Assembly (NCBI GenBank): GCA_029962745.1
Contig: CM057151.1
Span: 1,057,298-1,121,297, forward strand
DNA from: Echinometra lucunter
Taxonomy: Eukaryota; Echinodermata; Echinoidea; Camarodonta; Echinometridae
Length of the DNA stretch: 64,000 nt
Direction of reading: 5' to 3'
Shown here: piece by piece, positions 38,501-53,083 of the stretch
How the letters are laid out: every line of letters begins with the position of its first letter
How positions within the stretch are numbered: the first letter of the stretch is position 1
Notes under the pieces: generated by a model
Told to the model about the DNA's origin: nothing
Database searches by the model: none
The model's input: only the letters and a program-made list of their open reading frames with translations
Position numbers and translations under genes: made by a program

Positions 38501-41500
38501 CTTAAAAAAATATCTAATGGATTTGCACATTGTAGAGTTTAATAGCTTAATGGATTATGCATTGCTTTTAACTGAACCTAAGCTACTAAGTTTTAGTAGA
38601 TCTACATCTTACTTGGATCTACACTCACTTCACTCACTATAATACCTTTGAATAGAGCTTGCTCAGCTTTCATATTTTCTTGCTGTGCTTATAAATGTCT
38701 TTGGTGATTGGTAATTTTTTGGTACTCTGTAATGCTAGGAGTCCACTGGGCCGGCACCAGTTCGCGCCAGTTCGCGCCAATGCAATTTGCTGTGGCGCCT
38801 AGTGTCGCCAATAATTGCCTAGTGGCGTGCAGTGGCTCAAACTGCCTCCCAACTGGCTCGTGGTGGCTCGTAACGGTGCCAAATTTGAATTTGGCGGCAA
38901 GGAAATTTCAAACTGTTTAAAATTTTCGTCGCGCCACTTGCATCGAGCAATCAGCGCGAAGTGTCCACCAAGTGGCACCAAATGGCGCAAACAATCCGCC
39001 TATTGGAATCCACTGGAATGTAATGGCGCACGCCATGTGACACCTAGTTTATTCCACTTGGCGACACACAACATGCCGAGCGGACATTAATTCGGCGCCA
39101 CAGCGAGCCACTACGCGCCAATCACATAGTCTTTGGCGCGAACTGGCTCGAACTGGCGCCGGCCCAGTGGACTCCTAGCATAAGATCTCTCTACTCCCCT
39201 CTCTGCATCTCTCTCTCTCTCCCTTGTAAATGACTTTGCAACTACTTTTTAAAATATATATTTACCCTGAAGGCTATAATTAATCATAACCACCTGTGTA
39301 CAAAAATCAATCATTTTTTTCTAACTCTACAGGGTCAAAGGAATCCTCCCCCTTAATTTTCTTTCATTTTTAATAGGTTTAATTGCATGTCTCTTCCCAG
39401 AGACATGCAATTAACTTGATGACAAGCTGATCTCAAATTAAGCCAATTTTCACCTACTGGCAAAACTTTGAACTGTTTTCTGTTAACGCGAAGTGACATT
39501 CCGTCTGCTACTCGCTCGCATCACACTCGCCACTCGCAGACTCAACAACATGTTTGCTCCCACTGCCTGGTTCGCGTCCGGTGTCAGAGCGAAATGGGCT
39601 CAGATTTGCTCTTTTTCAGGCTATTTTCAGAGTAAGAAATTGATAATTATACATTTAACAAGAAAATATTTGTGCCAGAATAAAATGCAAACATTTTTGC
39701 GGGCCATGAATTTACTTCAACAGTTTATGAAAGGGAGATTCTGTGGCATGCAACTTCAACAAAAATGCAATTTTGCAAACATTTTTGCGGGCCATGAATT
39801 TACTTCAACAGTTTATGAAAGGGAGATTCTGTGGCATGCAACTTCAACAAAAGTGCAATTTTTGAAGGCTTGATCTGAACCGTAAATTCTGTTTTCCATG
39901 GTAAAAACTGTTTTTTCAACTATTTCACACAACACAAACGCACAAGTAAGACTTATATATTTCAAATTTGAAAGAAACTGGCGAAGATAATGCTCTAAAA
40001 TTATGCGGGGAGTTACTTTAGTCCAGGCAGTTTCATGGGCTTTCCAGTAGAAAGTTGCAGTGAACCTGAATGTCTGCATGTGATGTCACTGGTGTATTTG
40101 CATAATAATCAAGATTCTGGGCTTGAAAAGTAGGCGGGGCTTAGTATACGACTCAGGGGCAAAATCAAGTTGCAAAAAAATTATTTAAAAATATATTGTT
40201 GCACAAACTCTTGAAATGAGTGTTATTTTGAACGTAGAGCACCTTTATCTTCCAAATAAAGGTTATATTCAATTCCATAGACGTGGACCTATAAATTTCT
40301 TGCCAAACTTATCAATAAATTCCTTCTAAGGTTAGAGGTAACATCACAGTCATAAAATATATGAGCAGGTGTCTCTAGAGTTGAACTGCAAAAAGTACAA
40401 ATCTCTGACTCAACTAGTTTCATCTTGTACAATCTGTTATTAGTATAAAGTATGTTATGCGAAAGTTTGAAATGAAAAACTCTCATTTTTACTTCAATTG
40501 TACACCTGAATGGCAGTGTATAAATTTGCAACCATTCACTCTCTTGAATGTCATAGGTGCTAGAGAATAATTGTTCACAAACTGGTCTTGATGTTACTTC
40601 AGAAAGAAAGTCCTTGTACACTATTCTTGATTTAAGTTTATATAGTTCCGATATCAGAAATTCTAACTGTGACTGCTCTTCACTTTCTCTATTAACCCAT
40701 TCATGACAGAGGTCCACATTTTGTGGTTTGGCCTAATATCTTTTGATGCAAAGCCCTAAAAATCATACCAAATACATGAGCAGAAAGAGCAAAAAATTCT
40801 ACACAAACTGTGCCCATTTTGGTTGCGTCAATATTCGTTGTTTAATGCTGAAAATTTTTTAAAGGAAAATAAGCATTAAAATCCTTAAATTGGCAATGTG
40901 ATAGAAAGTTTAAAATCACCGTTTTCCCCTGCAAATTGGCAACTTTTTGACTTCTCATCATAATTTCTGTCAATTCATATTCACTTCAGATACATGACGT
41001 TTTATAAGAAAAATTTAGCAATGAAATAAAAAAGTTGGTGTTGCCAATTTGAAGAATAAAAGCTGATCAAATTAAGCTTTAAATAATTCCTGTCACGAAT
41101 GGGTTAAAACATATTTGAAGTACCATGGGATTAAAATCACATTTCCACTCTCTTTTCACTGAGTGCACTATTGCCATGTATTGTAAAAAATATTTGTTTG
41201 AAACACCTTTTTCATTCAAAAAAATCAAATTGGAGAATTTCTCCACTGTTATCAAACATATGATAATCATATTGATTAAGATTTGTATTATACCTTCACA
41301 TTCGCAGAATTCAACACAACCTTCAAACAAATGAAATAATCTCATCTTATATAAACACACCGCGATGGAGGCTGACATAAGCTTTTATTCAAATTAACTA
41401 ATTGGTGTGCTTTATTAACTCAAAATGATCAATCAATTTTGATGTGATTAGTTTGATTACAGTACATCTCCTTGAACTCCCCATGTTAGGGTGAGACAAA

Positions 41501-43952
41501 GCTTCCATGAGTATAAAAGAAAAAAAATACCCATAGCAATTAACTGATTAATTAATAAATTCACTTCACTATCGGAAATGTCAGGCAGATTCACAATAAC
41601 AAAATAAATATTAAATTACAATGCTTCTGATGTCACTGTACAATGGTACATTTTTGCTTTGAATACAATACAGTATAATGGATGACACTTATGTTTATCG
41701 ACATATGTATTCATGAATGTATGCTTTTATACCCATTATCTTTGACCTTTTATTACTCATTTTACTGGTCCTTCACTACCATTTTATACTTCTTGTCAAC
41801 TCTCGCTTCTCTATTTTTCCATTGCACAATCTAGTTCTTATATTTTGTTTTTATCTCTCTCTTTCTCTTTCTTTCTCTCTAACTCTCTCTCTTTCCATTT
41901 TTTAATATTCTGAGATAGACAAATAAATGAATTGAACTGAATTGAAATGAATCACGTCAATCTGAAAAAGTATAAGCAAAGCAGCACATAAACATAAAGC
42001 TTTGTATACCATGGAAAAAAAATGTAAGTGCATACTGCAAATATTTTTTTTTATCAAGAACTACAGAGCATGCATTGTTTATATAACATTTCTCTCTCTC
42101 TCTCTCTCTCTCTTGCTCTCTCCCTCTTATATTATTTTGTCTGTATACCTGTATATGCTTCTTATTTTTTGATGTACTGTATGCCTACCCCCCCCCTTTT
42201 TCTGTTTCTCTTTCTCTCTCTCTTTGCTTTTCATATTGTTTTGTCTGCATATACATGCTTCTCATTTATTCGAGTAAGGTATGCCCCTATTTCTCTTTCT
42301 CTCTCTCTCTCTTTCTTTGTGTTTAGAATCTTTTGTCTGTATACATACATGCACATACTCATAAATGTTTTTTTTATGCCAATTTTTTTTTAATTTCTAT
42401 TTCTCTCTCCCTCCCTCTCTATTGTTTATATCATTTTGTCTAATGTCTATATACATGTACATGTACATGCTTCTTATTTTTCTTTTTCTAATGTATGCCC
42501 CTATTTTCTGTTTCTCCCTCTTTCAATATCTTTCTTGATTTTTTTTTAGTATTTTGTCTGTATACATGTATATGCTTTTTGTTTGTTGACGTATGCCCCA
42601 TTCTCTCTCTCTCTCTCTCTTCTGATATCTCTCAAACTCTGCTGATTTCATACACTGCATGATTTCCATAGTTTATCCCTGTACTTGCCATTTTTCAACC
42701 CATTATGTTTTTTCAAAATGCACAAAATGAAAGAAAAGGGAGAGAAAAGGGGGAGAGAGAGGGGGAGGGAGGAGAGGAGAGAGAGAGTGAGAAATACAAA
42801 CACCAAAGGCCATAGCTTTCAGAGAGACGCATTCATACAAATAAGTCAAGAGAGTTGATAAAAATCCTCCACCGCACCAAAGCATGAATATAAAGTAATT
42901 ACACTGTCACTCCTACAGACCTTCATCAATCTCTAAAAGTTATTTTTCTGACATCTGAATTTCAATTTTTTTTCTAGCAGGACAGTGCAACGAACACTGC
43001 AATCTATCCTTTCTAATCAGAATAACAACCTTACCTCAGCTTTATAGCACTGCGTATTGACAGAATGCAAATAATTTCAATCAATCCTGACAAGGCATAC
43101 ATGTATGTGTGTCAGAACATTATTTGCTGAAATGCAATTTTATAATGGAGACTGAAATAATCTTTTGTTCTTTGCAAATATTAGATTATCAACATAGTAT
43201 GGTTTTCCCCGAGGTAATGTAGCATTTCATATTGTTATAATTGCTATATGAATACATAACTTGATAATGAAATGTGATATCAGAGTAAAAGTAACAACAG
43301 AGAATGAGACAATCTACATTCAAATAAGAATTTTTTAAAACATGCAGAACTTTGGAAAAAAAATCAAATAATTAGATAATCAGATAATGTTATAAAAAGT
43401 CCACAAATGCCAGCAGACTAGATCATCTGAAAATCTATTCTAAGTAAAATTCTGCATAAACAAGTTTCAGATACTAGAGAGTGCCTCTAAGCCTAAGGAG
43501 CCTCACAATGCTGGTGAGGCTGAACAAAAGAACACATTACTCTGCTGAAATGTGTCCCTTTGGAGAGTGGAATATTATCAAGCTCATCTAAGATCATACC
43601 GATTCACAATGTTTACTGGAAAGGATGTAAATGTCATTCTAGTAAGAGTACCAACTCAAGGGATTTGGTTTCAGCTTTTTAGTGCTTTAATGGCTTCTCT
43701 GAGATTTATGCTTGATTTTCATCTAGTTGTTATAAGTACAATGAGTAATGAGTTTTATATTTTTAAAATTCATTTATTCATGTTTTGTTGCAGATACTGT
43801 TATGTCTGTAAATGATATTTGGTCACTAATATTATGCCTTATCTTATTGATGAATACTCATTAATGCCATCTATATGCTATGTTTTTGTTCTAATCTGTT
43901 GTATCATCACTTTGATCAGTTAACTATAAAAGCGTTTTATAGGAACCTGCTT

Positions 43953-43983
<31 letters not shown>

Positions 43984-44216
43984 CATTATCATTATCATCA
44001 TTATTATCATCCGATTATCATTATTACCATTATCATTATTATTATCATTATCATTATTATTATCATTATCAGTATTATCATTATCATTATCATCTTATTA
44101 CTATTATTATCATTATCATTATTATTAATTATTATCATTATCATTATTATTATCACTTTTATCATTATTATTACTAATTATCATTATTATTATCATTATC
44201 ATTATTATTATTATTA

Positions 44217-44262
<46 letters not shown>

Positions 44263-47200
44263 CATCATCATTACCATCATCATCATCATCCTTATTATCC
44301 TCCTCCTCATCATCATGGAATTCATGAAATGAAACATTTTCAATCTTGCTTGGTAGAGTGTTCCCCCTCTCCTTGCAACTAAAATAAAAACAAGTACCGT
44401 ATAACCCACTATTGCTTAATTATGTAACTATGTAATGTAATGGATTAATCTGTAATAACAGAAGATGATGGCTTCTTTTTTTATTTTACTCTTTAAAAAT
44501 ATAAACAATGGTATTTGTATCACTGTATGTGTGTTTTTACCTGGCATGTGGAAAACAAATGAAATGTAAGACAAAACAGCAGAAATTAGTGAATTCAAAG
44601 TAAGTCTAAATACCAAGTTTATACTATCATAAAATATTCAAAAGAATTGATGTGATTTGAATATTTATTTAACAACAACAAGACATTAGCAAGATTGTGT
44701 CTCGCCCACCCGTGACTAAATAACACAAAGGTTTCCGCAAGTACATCCCTACCAAGTTTGATGTCACAAGAAAGTCTTGCAGGTAAACTTTAATGTTCGA
44801 CCTAAAATGACCTTTAACCTTACCGTGTGACGTGACGACACAATAGCATGAATGTACCCCTAGTGCATCTATGGGACCCGCCCACTTGACCAAAGGCCCG
44901 CGAGAACGAAGGCCCACAAGGCCGAATTTTCTCGTATCGTATTTGCCTTCATCACAAATAATACGCTATCGGTATATGAAATAATTATGTCTCCTTTAGC
45001 GTGTTTAGTCCTCGCTTCCGGATATTCCACGCCTTCCATGAAAAACATTCACTGCCCTTTAATACTTATTAAACTTCCCTCTGGCACAGCAATTGGTCAG
45101 AGCGGTGCGATAACATAGATTACAATTTGCTATTTTCGGTCTCACGGGCCTTCGGTGAAGTGGGTTGTCACCGCATCTATAACCCAAGTTTAGGTGAAAA
45201 GGGAGCAACGGTTGCAAAGTTTTTTGTCATAAGAGAGTCTTGCAGGTAAACTTTAGCATTTGACCTCAAATGACCTTTGACCTCACCATGTGATCTGACA
45301 GCACCACAACATGATGTTACCCCCAGTGCGTCTATCACCCAAGATTGGTTGCCACTGGACCAACAGTTGTCAAGTTACGTGTCATAAGAGAGTCTTGCAG
45401 GTAAACTTTAACGTTTGAAATATGACCTTTGACCTTACCATGTGACATCAGATGCCACTATAACATGAAGGTCCCCCAAGTGCATCTATGACCCAAGCTT
45501 AGTTCAAAAGGGAGCAATGGTTGCAAAGTTTTTTGTCATAAGAGTCTTGCAGGTAAACTCTAACATTTGACCTCAAATGACCTTTGACCTCACCATGTGA
45601 CCTCTGACAGAACCACAACATAATGTTACCCCTAGTGCATCTATCACCCAAGTTTGGTTGCCATTGGACCAAAAGTTGCCAAGTTATGTGTCATAAGAGA
45701 GTCTTGCAGGTTAACATATGTAAAGAAAGTCTTGCAGGTACTCTAGAACAATGTGACCTAAAATGACCTTTGACCTTACCATGTGACCTCCGACAGCAGC
45801 GCAACATGATGGTACCCCTAGTGCATCTACCACCCAAGTTTGGTTGCCATTGGACCAGCAGTTGCCAAGTTATGCATTAAGAGAGTCTTGCAGGTAAACT
45901 TTAACATTAGTGACGGACGGACGACGGACGACGGACGACGGACGGACAGACGACGGACGGACGGACACCATTTGGATCCCTTCACCTCCAGTGGGCGAGA
46001 CAAAAAGCAAGTGTGATGCATTGTTTTCAAACAATAATAATTGCATATAAAAGAAAAAAAAGAAAAAGAATAGGAAGAAAAAATATTCATCATGTTCCTC
46101 ATGGAGTACGTAAAATCAAGTCTTGTCCTCACGGTGAAATTAAAGAATATCTTTACAAAAAGTAATAAAGTTTTTAAGCAAAGCAAAATTCTTGTAATAA
46201 TTCTCTCTTTTTCTCTTTCTGTCTTATTCCCATTTCAAAGAGTTGATCAGCATAAGGACGGAAACATCAGACCTTATCACAGAAGCAAGAGATTTCCGTA
46301 CCACACATCTGAGATAAGCAGACACAGATTCCACAGACTGCAAGTAACCCCCTTTTGTCAAACATCCATCTAAAAATTTGTTTACATCTGGACAGTGAAC
46401 AATTTTTTTTTGCCTGTGTACTACAAGCACTGGTGAATTGGTATCAAATCAGTAAGAGTTTTGTAAATCCCAAATATCATTCCCCCTTTGTGGAACAAGT
46501 CATGACATCACCAACAGAACTCATCACTCAAAGTATGGAGCCTACCATAGATTTGAATGCTTTACAGACAACTGATGCTGTCACCGTGAATACGGATGAG
46601 GGGATACCACTTGTCCATTATCCAAGATACATACAAATCATTGCGTGTACAGTAGGTATACCTATCATAGTAGCAGGAGCAGTAGGGAATCTGCTCACTA
46701 TCCTGGCTGTAGCAAAGAGCAAGCGACTAAGATCAAACACCATGAATCTTTACGTGGTCAGCCTCTGCGTATCTGATATCCTCTACTGCTCTACCATTCT
46801 CCCAGTACTCCTCACTGTATACATTCACAATTCATGGATATTAGGACAGGCCTACTGCGAAATCTATGCCACGCTTCTCTTCACATTTGTAGGTGCTACT
46901 TTAATGTGTCTGGCAGCGATCGCACTCAGCCGATACTTCAAGATACGTCACACTGTCATCTACAATCGTCTATTCACCAAGTATTTGTTCATCAGCGGCC
47001 TAATAGCTATTGCATGGTTGCTTCCTATTGTCTTCTTGTTTCCGGCTATCATTGGAGTATGGGGTGGTATTGGCTACGAACCAAAGACACTCACCTGCAC
47101 GATTCTTCGTGAGAACTCCTCCTACAATCGCTTCTTCATGGTCTCTGCTCTTATCCTTCCAACCGCATTCATTGTCACGTTCTACCTTCGTATTTTCTGC

Positions 47201-50200
47201 ATTGTCCAGGCAAGCAACAGGCGGATAAACAACCACAACATGCAGCTGCCTGCACCATCTAACGCATCTGATGCACGAGGACAGCAACGAAAACGATACG
47301 TGCGGGAAGATCTCTCCTTCACACGTATGATGATTGCTATCTTCATCACATTCATTGCCTGTTACTTCCCCTACATGTTGATGAATCTCATTGACCCGGA
47401 GATCAAGATGCTAGATGTGCATTTCTTCGCTGGGATGTGCTGTTGGTTCAGTAGCTGCCTCAATCCTGTTCTTTACGTCTTCATGAATAGGCACTTCCGC
47501 AGAGCATTTGCTAACTTGGCGTTATGGCGTAATGAAAGCACAACCACTTAGTAATAGAACACTCATAGCATTCTTCAACATAGATCTAGATTGACTCCTG
47601 CACTGCAGAATAACCAATCATTATGTAAGTACCGGTAATTCTGCATGATATTTTGAACATTACACGAACAAAAGGTGTAACCTTTGATAACTCTAACACT
47701 TTACATGCAGTTGCATATTGCAGACAAATGTTTCAATTGTAAAACATAAGAGAACTTACTTTGAAGAAGAGGTCAAGTCTGTTTGAGTTGTATCAGTGTC
47801 TTCAGCACTACTGGTGTCCTCTTTCTGAATCATTGTCTCCAAGAAACCGACTGAAAACACAAATATGACCAATATGTTCACTTAATGTTGTTTTAAGCAC
47901 ATGTACAATGACAATGTAAATGGTATATTTGATAATTGTAATCTTGAGCTTTGGACACTGTTATAGGATCAAAATAATTGTAAAAAGCCTTACATGAAAT
48001 CATTTTGCTCTGAATCTCAGTAAAAGGATAGATGAGATAAATTGTATGTAACTGTTCACAACGACAAAATGTCATGATCTATTCTACTTGGAAGAAATAT
48101 TACTACAATGTATCATGCCATATATAAATGAGAAATATCACTCAAGGTGATTAATACCCCTGCCTCAATGTGTGTGCTGACTTTCCTGTGCATTGCTGAA
48201 AGATCTATAAGGAAGTAGTTTGCTGTTACCACGGACATGCAGTTTCTGACATATTCAAAAAATATGTCTTGCAAATCTTCACCACAAGACCAAGGTGTGT
48301 GCCAAATTTCATGAGCATTGATGAGCAATGAGGAAGTAGTTAGATCCGCAAGATTTGCAATGGACCACCTGCCCAACCGCCCACCCGCCGTGTGCTGATT
48401 CCTATATACCCCCTTCAAACTTTGTTTGATAGGGGTATAGAAAGCACAATTAAAGTATCAAAAGCACCAAGAATCGGTATTTTCAATTAAATCCAAAAGG
48501 AACTAGAGCTTGTACAAAAAATCAATTATATGCTGTTAATATCATTCAAAATTATGTTGCGTAAACTCTCAACTAAGTGCGATTAAGGGCATGTGAAAGT
48601 GAATTAATTGCCTTTGTGTATGTAGCTATCACTTGCTTTGCATGAAAAAACATCATCATTTCACATTACACAACAAGTAAAACATATTACTCATATTGTA
48701 TCTTTTGTGATGTCAATATTTGCATGAACAAGAAAATATAATCAAGAAAGTATAATCAAAACAAAGCGCTGTGAATAAAGGAGAATCATTGATCCCTCTT
48801 GTAGTGACATCATTGTAAGCAGGACAAATGATGAGAATATGTCTGGGTATGTGAAACATGGATGGGAAATAGAGGCAATATCAAAGGCAGTGTTGTCACC
48901 AGCCCATTTTTAGTGCCGGCTAATTTTAACCGGCTGGCGGTCAAGGGGCAACGACCTGGCAGAACCTTCGGGGGGGCTCTGCCCCCCGAAACCCCTGGGT
49001 TTCTACACATAAAAATCAATTTGATTTTAATGGCCAAAGATATGTCAAATCTTAACACTGGTTGTAAAGCCTTTTTGTGATTGTTAATAATGTATATTAA
49101 TGTTATCAGATAAATATGTACATCTTGATTATTTTTGCCTGAAATTTAACATGTCAATAAATCAGCATATTGCCATGTTAAAATGTCTTCTTGTGTGACA
49201 GTGTGCTTTTGCTGTTTTGTTCTGTATTTTGGGTTAACAAATAAAGTAAAACAATTTATAATGAAATCAAGAAAATTAATAAAGGTAATTACCTTAACAA
49301 ACTCGAACTTTACATCTCCTCTCCTTCTTGTTTGCCCAAAGTCCCACAGCTAATCTCTGCTGTGAACACTTCTTTAAATTCCAATTCAAAGGGTTGCAAA
49401 ATTTACATGCTTTAGCCCTAATTTTGACAGACTTTCCACGGCAGTAACAGCTTGAATCCCGCATTGCATTATGGGACCGAGCGCAAACATGATTTAAGGG
49501 AATGACACGAGATCCTGTTTTGTAAATTTGTATTCACAGTTTCGTTGAGAATTTATATAATTTGGGAGTGAATTTCTTTTACTGGTCTGTGCTTTGTTTT
49601 ATTTGCTACTAAAATCGTCCCCTTTTTTGTGTATTTTGTAATTTTAGTTGGTTTTGTGACATTTTCTGTTTATTCATGTGTTGATATTCATTTTCTTACA
49701 TCATGTTACATGGTAGCTTAACTATGCACAGCGCTCTCGCGAAGCTTCGCCTGACCAGAACGCAGTGCGAAACACCGCGACAGCGCTGTGATCCTGGATC
49801 ACATACATGGATTGTTGATGCAAAAATACGCCCATTAATGACTTTCATGCATAGTTAAACTGTCAAAATTGTACATTTTTAGTTAATAATAATTGTTTTA
49901 ATTGTGATTATTCCACAGATTGTTTGATATTTGGAGTTTTTAAACATTTAATTTGAAGAAAATTGTGCTGGTCGACAAGTGGGCCTTTTGTGGGGCTGTG
50001 ACAATCGGTCAGGATCCGTGCCGGTGCTGCCGACCGGCGCCGACCAGCGTAGTACAACACTCATTAAAGGGAAGAAAAGAAAGAATATGTGGTTTGCAGG
50101 AGGAACAGAAAGGAACTAGGTGAATCCTCGACCTCGCGCGGTTGAAATTTGTGCCCCGGCCACTGCCAGATTATATGGCACATTCAAGTTGATTTTTTTT

Positions 50201-53038
50201 ATTTTCATGTATAAAATGACATCTTTGAACTTTTGACCCCCTAAATCTAATGAAACTATTATGAGACTTCCATATGCATACATGAGCCAAGTTTGGAGAT
50301 GAACCGTCACAGAGTTGTTAAGTTATCGCAAGAACAAGCAATTTTCATGTATATAATGACCTCTATGACCTTTGACCTTTAACCTTGAGAAAGGAACTAG
50401 GTGAATCCTCGACCTCGCGCGGTTGAAATTTGTGCCCCGGCCACTGCCAGATTATATGGCACATTCAAGTTGATTTTTTTTATTTTCATGTATAAAATGA
50501 CATCTTTGAACTTTTGACCCCCTAAATCTAATGAAACTATTATGAGACTTCCATATGCATACATGAGCCAAGTTTGGAGATGAACCGTCACAGAGTTGTT
50601 AAGTTATCGCAAGAACAAGCAATTTTCATGTATATAATGACCTCTATGACATTTGACCTTTAACCTTGAGACTCCAAAATCTAATCACATCATTGTCCCT
50701 CCCACATGCATGCATGTGCCAAGTATGAAGCTGCTCTGTCAAATGGTTGTTGAGTTATGGTGAAAACAAACCATTTCTATATACATAATGACCTCTATGA
50801 CCTTTGACCTTTGACCAAAATCTAATCAGATCATTGTCCCTCCCATATGCATACATGAATCAAGTTTGAAGTTGATCCATCAAGTGGTTGTTGAGTTATG
50901 GTGAAAACAAACCATTTCTATGTACATAGTGACCTCCATGACCTTTGACCTTTTGACCTTGTGACCTCAAAATCTAATCAGATCATTGTCCCTTCCATGT
51001 GCCAAGTTTGAAGCCACTCTGTCAAATGGTTCTTAAGTTATGGCGAGAACGAGCCATTTTTATGTGTATTATTACCTCTATGACCTTGACCTTTGACCTT
51101 GAGACTCCAAAATCTAATCAGATCATTGTCCCTCCCATATGCATACACAAGCCAAGTTTGAAGTTGATCTGTCAAACGGTTCTTAAGTTATCGCGAGAAC
51201 GAAAACAGGACGGACGGATGGAGGGACGACCCGAAAACATAATGCCTCCAGCAACCACCTATGGTGGGTGGAGGCATAAAAACATTAACAATGAAAGAAA
51301 AACTAAAGCAGGTTTGACTGTATTACCTTGATGTTTCATGGATGACCAGAAATTCTCATGAGCTTTGGCAGTATCATAGATTGCTTGCATCCCACAGCAT
51401 GATGGGATACCAGGTGTAAGGTCAGGGCATGGGTCACCTAGCATGATATGGGTACACATCACCATGGATACTGCTATGGAGTTCAAGTTGTATCCTCCCT
51501 GGTAATTGAGTTGGGAAACAAACCAAACCATTTTATTTCTACACATCACACACAAAGGTACCTTAAATTTAATAATCCTCATTGGCATTGTTTTTATTGT
51601 GGGCTGTACCATTCAGACAAAGAATAGCATCTCATTTAACCTGCATTCTGAAAAACAAACCCACATCTGATCTACAAGTTTGACTGATTTCTTAGGGCCA
51701 CTCTTCAGTCAGTTGTTCAGCTAGAGGAATAATATTTTCTCAGTATAAATCCATGCAAAGACAAAATTTCTTTTGAAAAAAACATGGATGGGTTGAAATG
51801 TTTACAGCATGAATTTCAAAGAAAATGAAACTTGAGGACCAATGGATATATATTGAAACTAATCTTTCAAATATCATGAATTAGACATGAAATGTTTCCG
51901 AGAACCAGTGAAGCGATAACATTTCAAGCGTACCCAAAACATGATTTACTCTGATTCAACATCCAAACTTGATAAAGATCATTTAAAAATAACAAAATCA
52001 ATAAAACGGGACAAGATCTAGGGCAGATTAACCCATAGAGGTACAGCATCTCCTTTAGGAGACGCTTTTGCAGTATCTGTTGGTCTAGAATGTTTGGCAT
52101 TACATATTATACATGAGCAGAAAGAGAAAAATGCACTGTAAAATTTGAGCCCATTTCGAACATTGTATGATATGGGGTTCTCGAATTAGAGCAATTTAAT
52201 TGTAACTAATCATTAAAGTCTTTAAATTGGCAATGCAGTGAATACTACATAATCACTTTTTCTGTGTTCAAATTGGCAATTTCTGATTAAATTTTACAAT
52301 TATAATTCATTTTGGATCATGTTATATCCATATTTATTTTTTTTCAAGCTATGTAAGCATGGAAAAAAATAATTTTTGTTGCCAATTTGAGGATTGAAGA
52401 TGATTGATTTACATCTCAAGAAAGCTCTGTACTGCTATGGGTTAATGAAATTCTATTCATGCAATGGCAGGCTAATGTTCTTTACCTCCAATACGGTGAT
52501 AAGACGTCCACCAGCAAGACTGCTAAGCAAATGGGTCATGTGACCATATCCCTCCGGTGATACCAAACAATTTCCCTGCGGTGGAAACAATGAACATGAA
52601 TTGTTCAAACAAGATACTGATATGTATCTGTAAGGATGTGATCTATTACACAGTCTATCTGATAACCTTTCTTTGAAATGGTAGTCAAATGTTTGATGTA
52701 CATGCATTTAATACTGATAATATCTTTTGATTTATTCAGCACATAATAATCAACACTTAATCCTCTATGCAATTAGTATGCAGCCACTAATCTTTACATG
52801 ATACATAGGATGGGAATATAGGAAAGGTTGAATCACATTGCATTTGTAAAAAAAAATGGCACAAAAAATCAAACAAAACAAAGGAAAATTTAAAAGAACT
52901 TAGAAACAAAAGAGACTTGATGAAACAAGGATTGAATACTCACCAGCGGATCTCCCATGGCAGCATCAAAACCAGCTGAAATGAAGACTAACTCTGGGTT
53001 GAACTGAAGGAGAAAACAAAGAGATACAATCATGTAAT

Positions 53039-53083
<45 letters not shown>

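Noticed and set aside
44125..44409. Met/Ile-rich minus-strand frame
   Set aside because: It is the (ATT/ATC)n microsatellite read in one frame.
50116..50591. Two identical 64-residue minus-strand frames
   Set aside because: They come from the 281-bp duplicated block of a non-coding DR1 element, not from duplicated genes.
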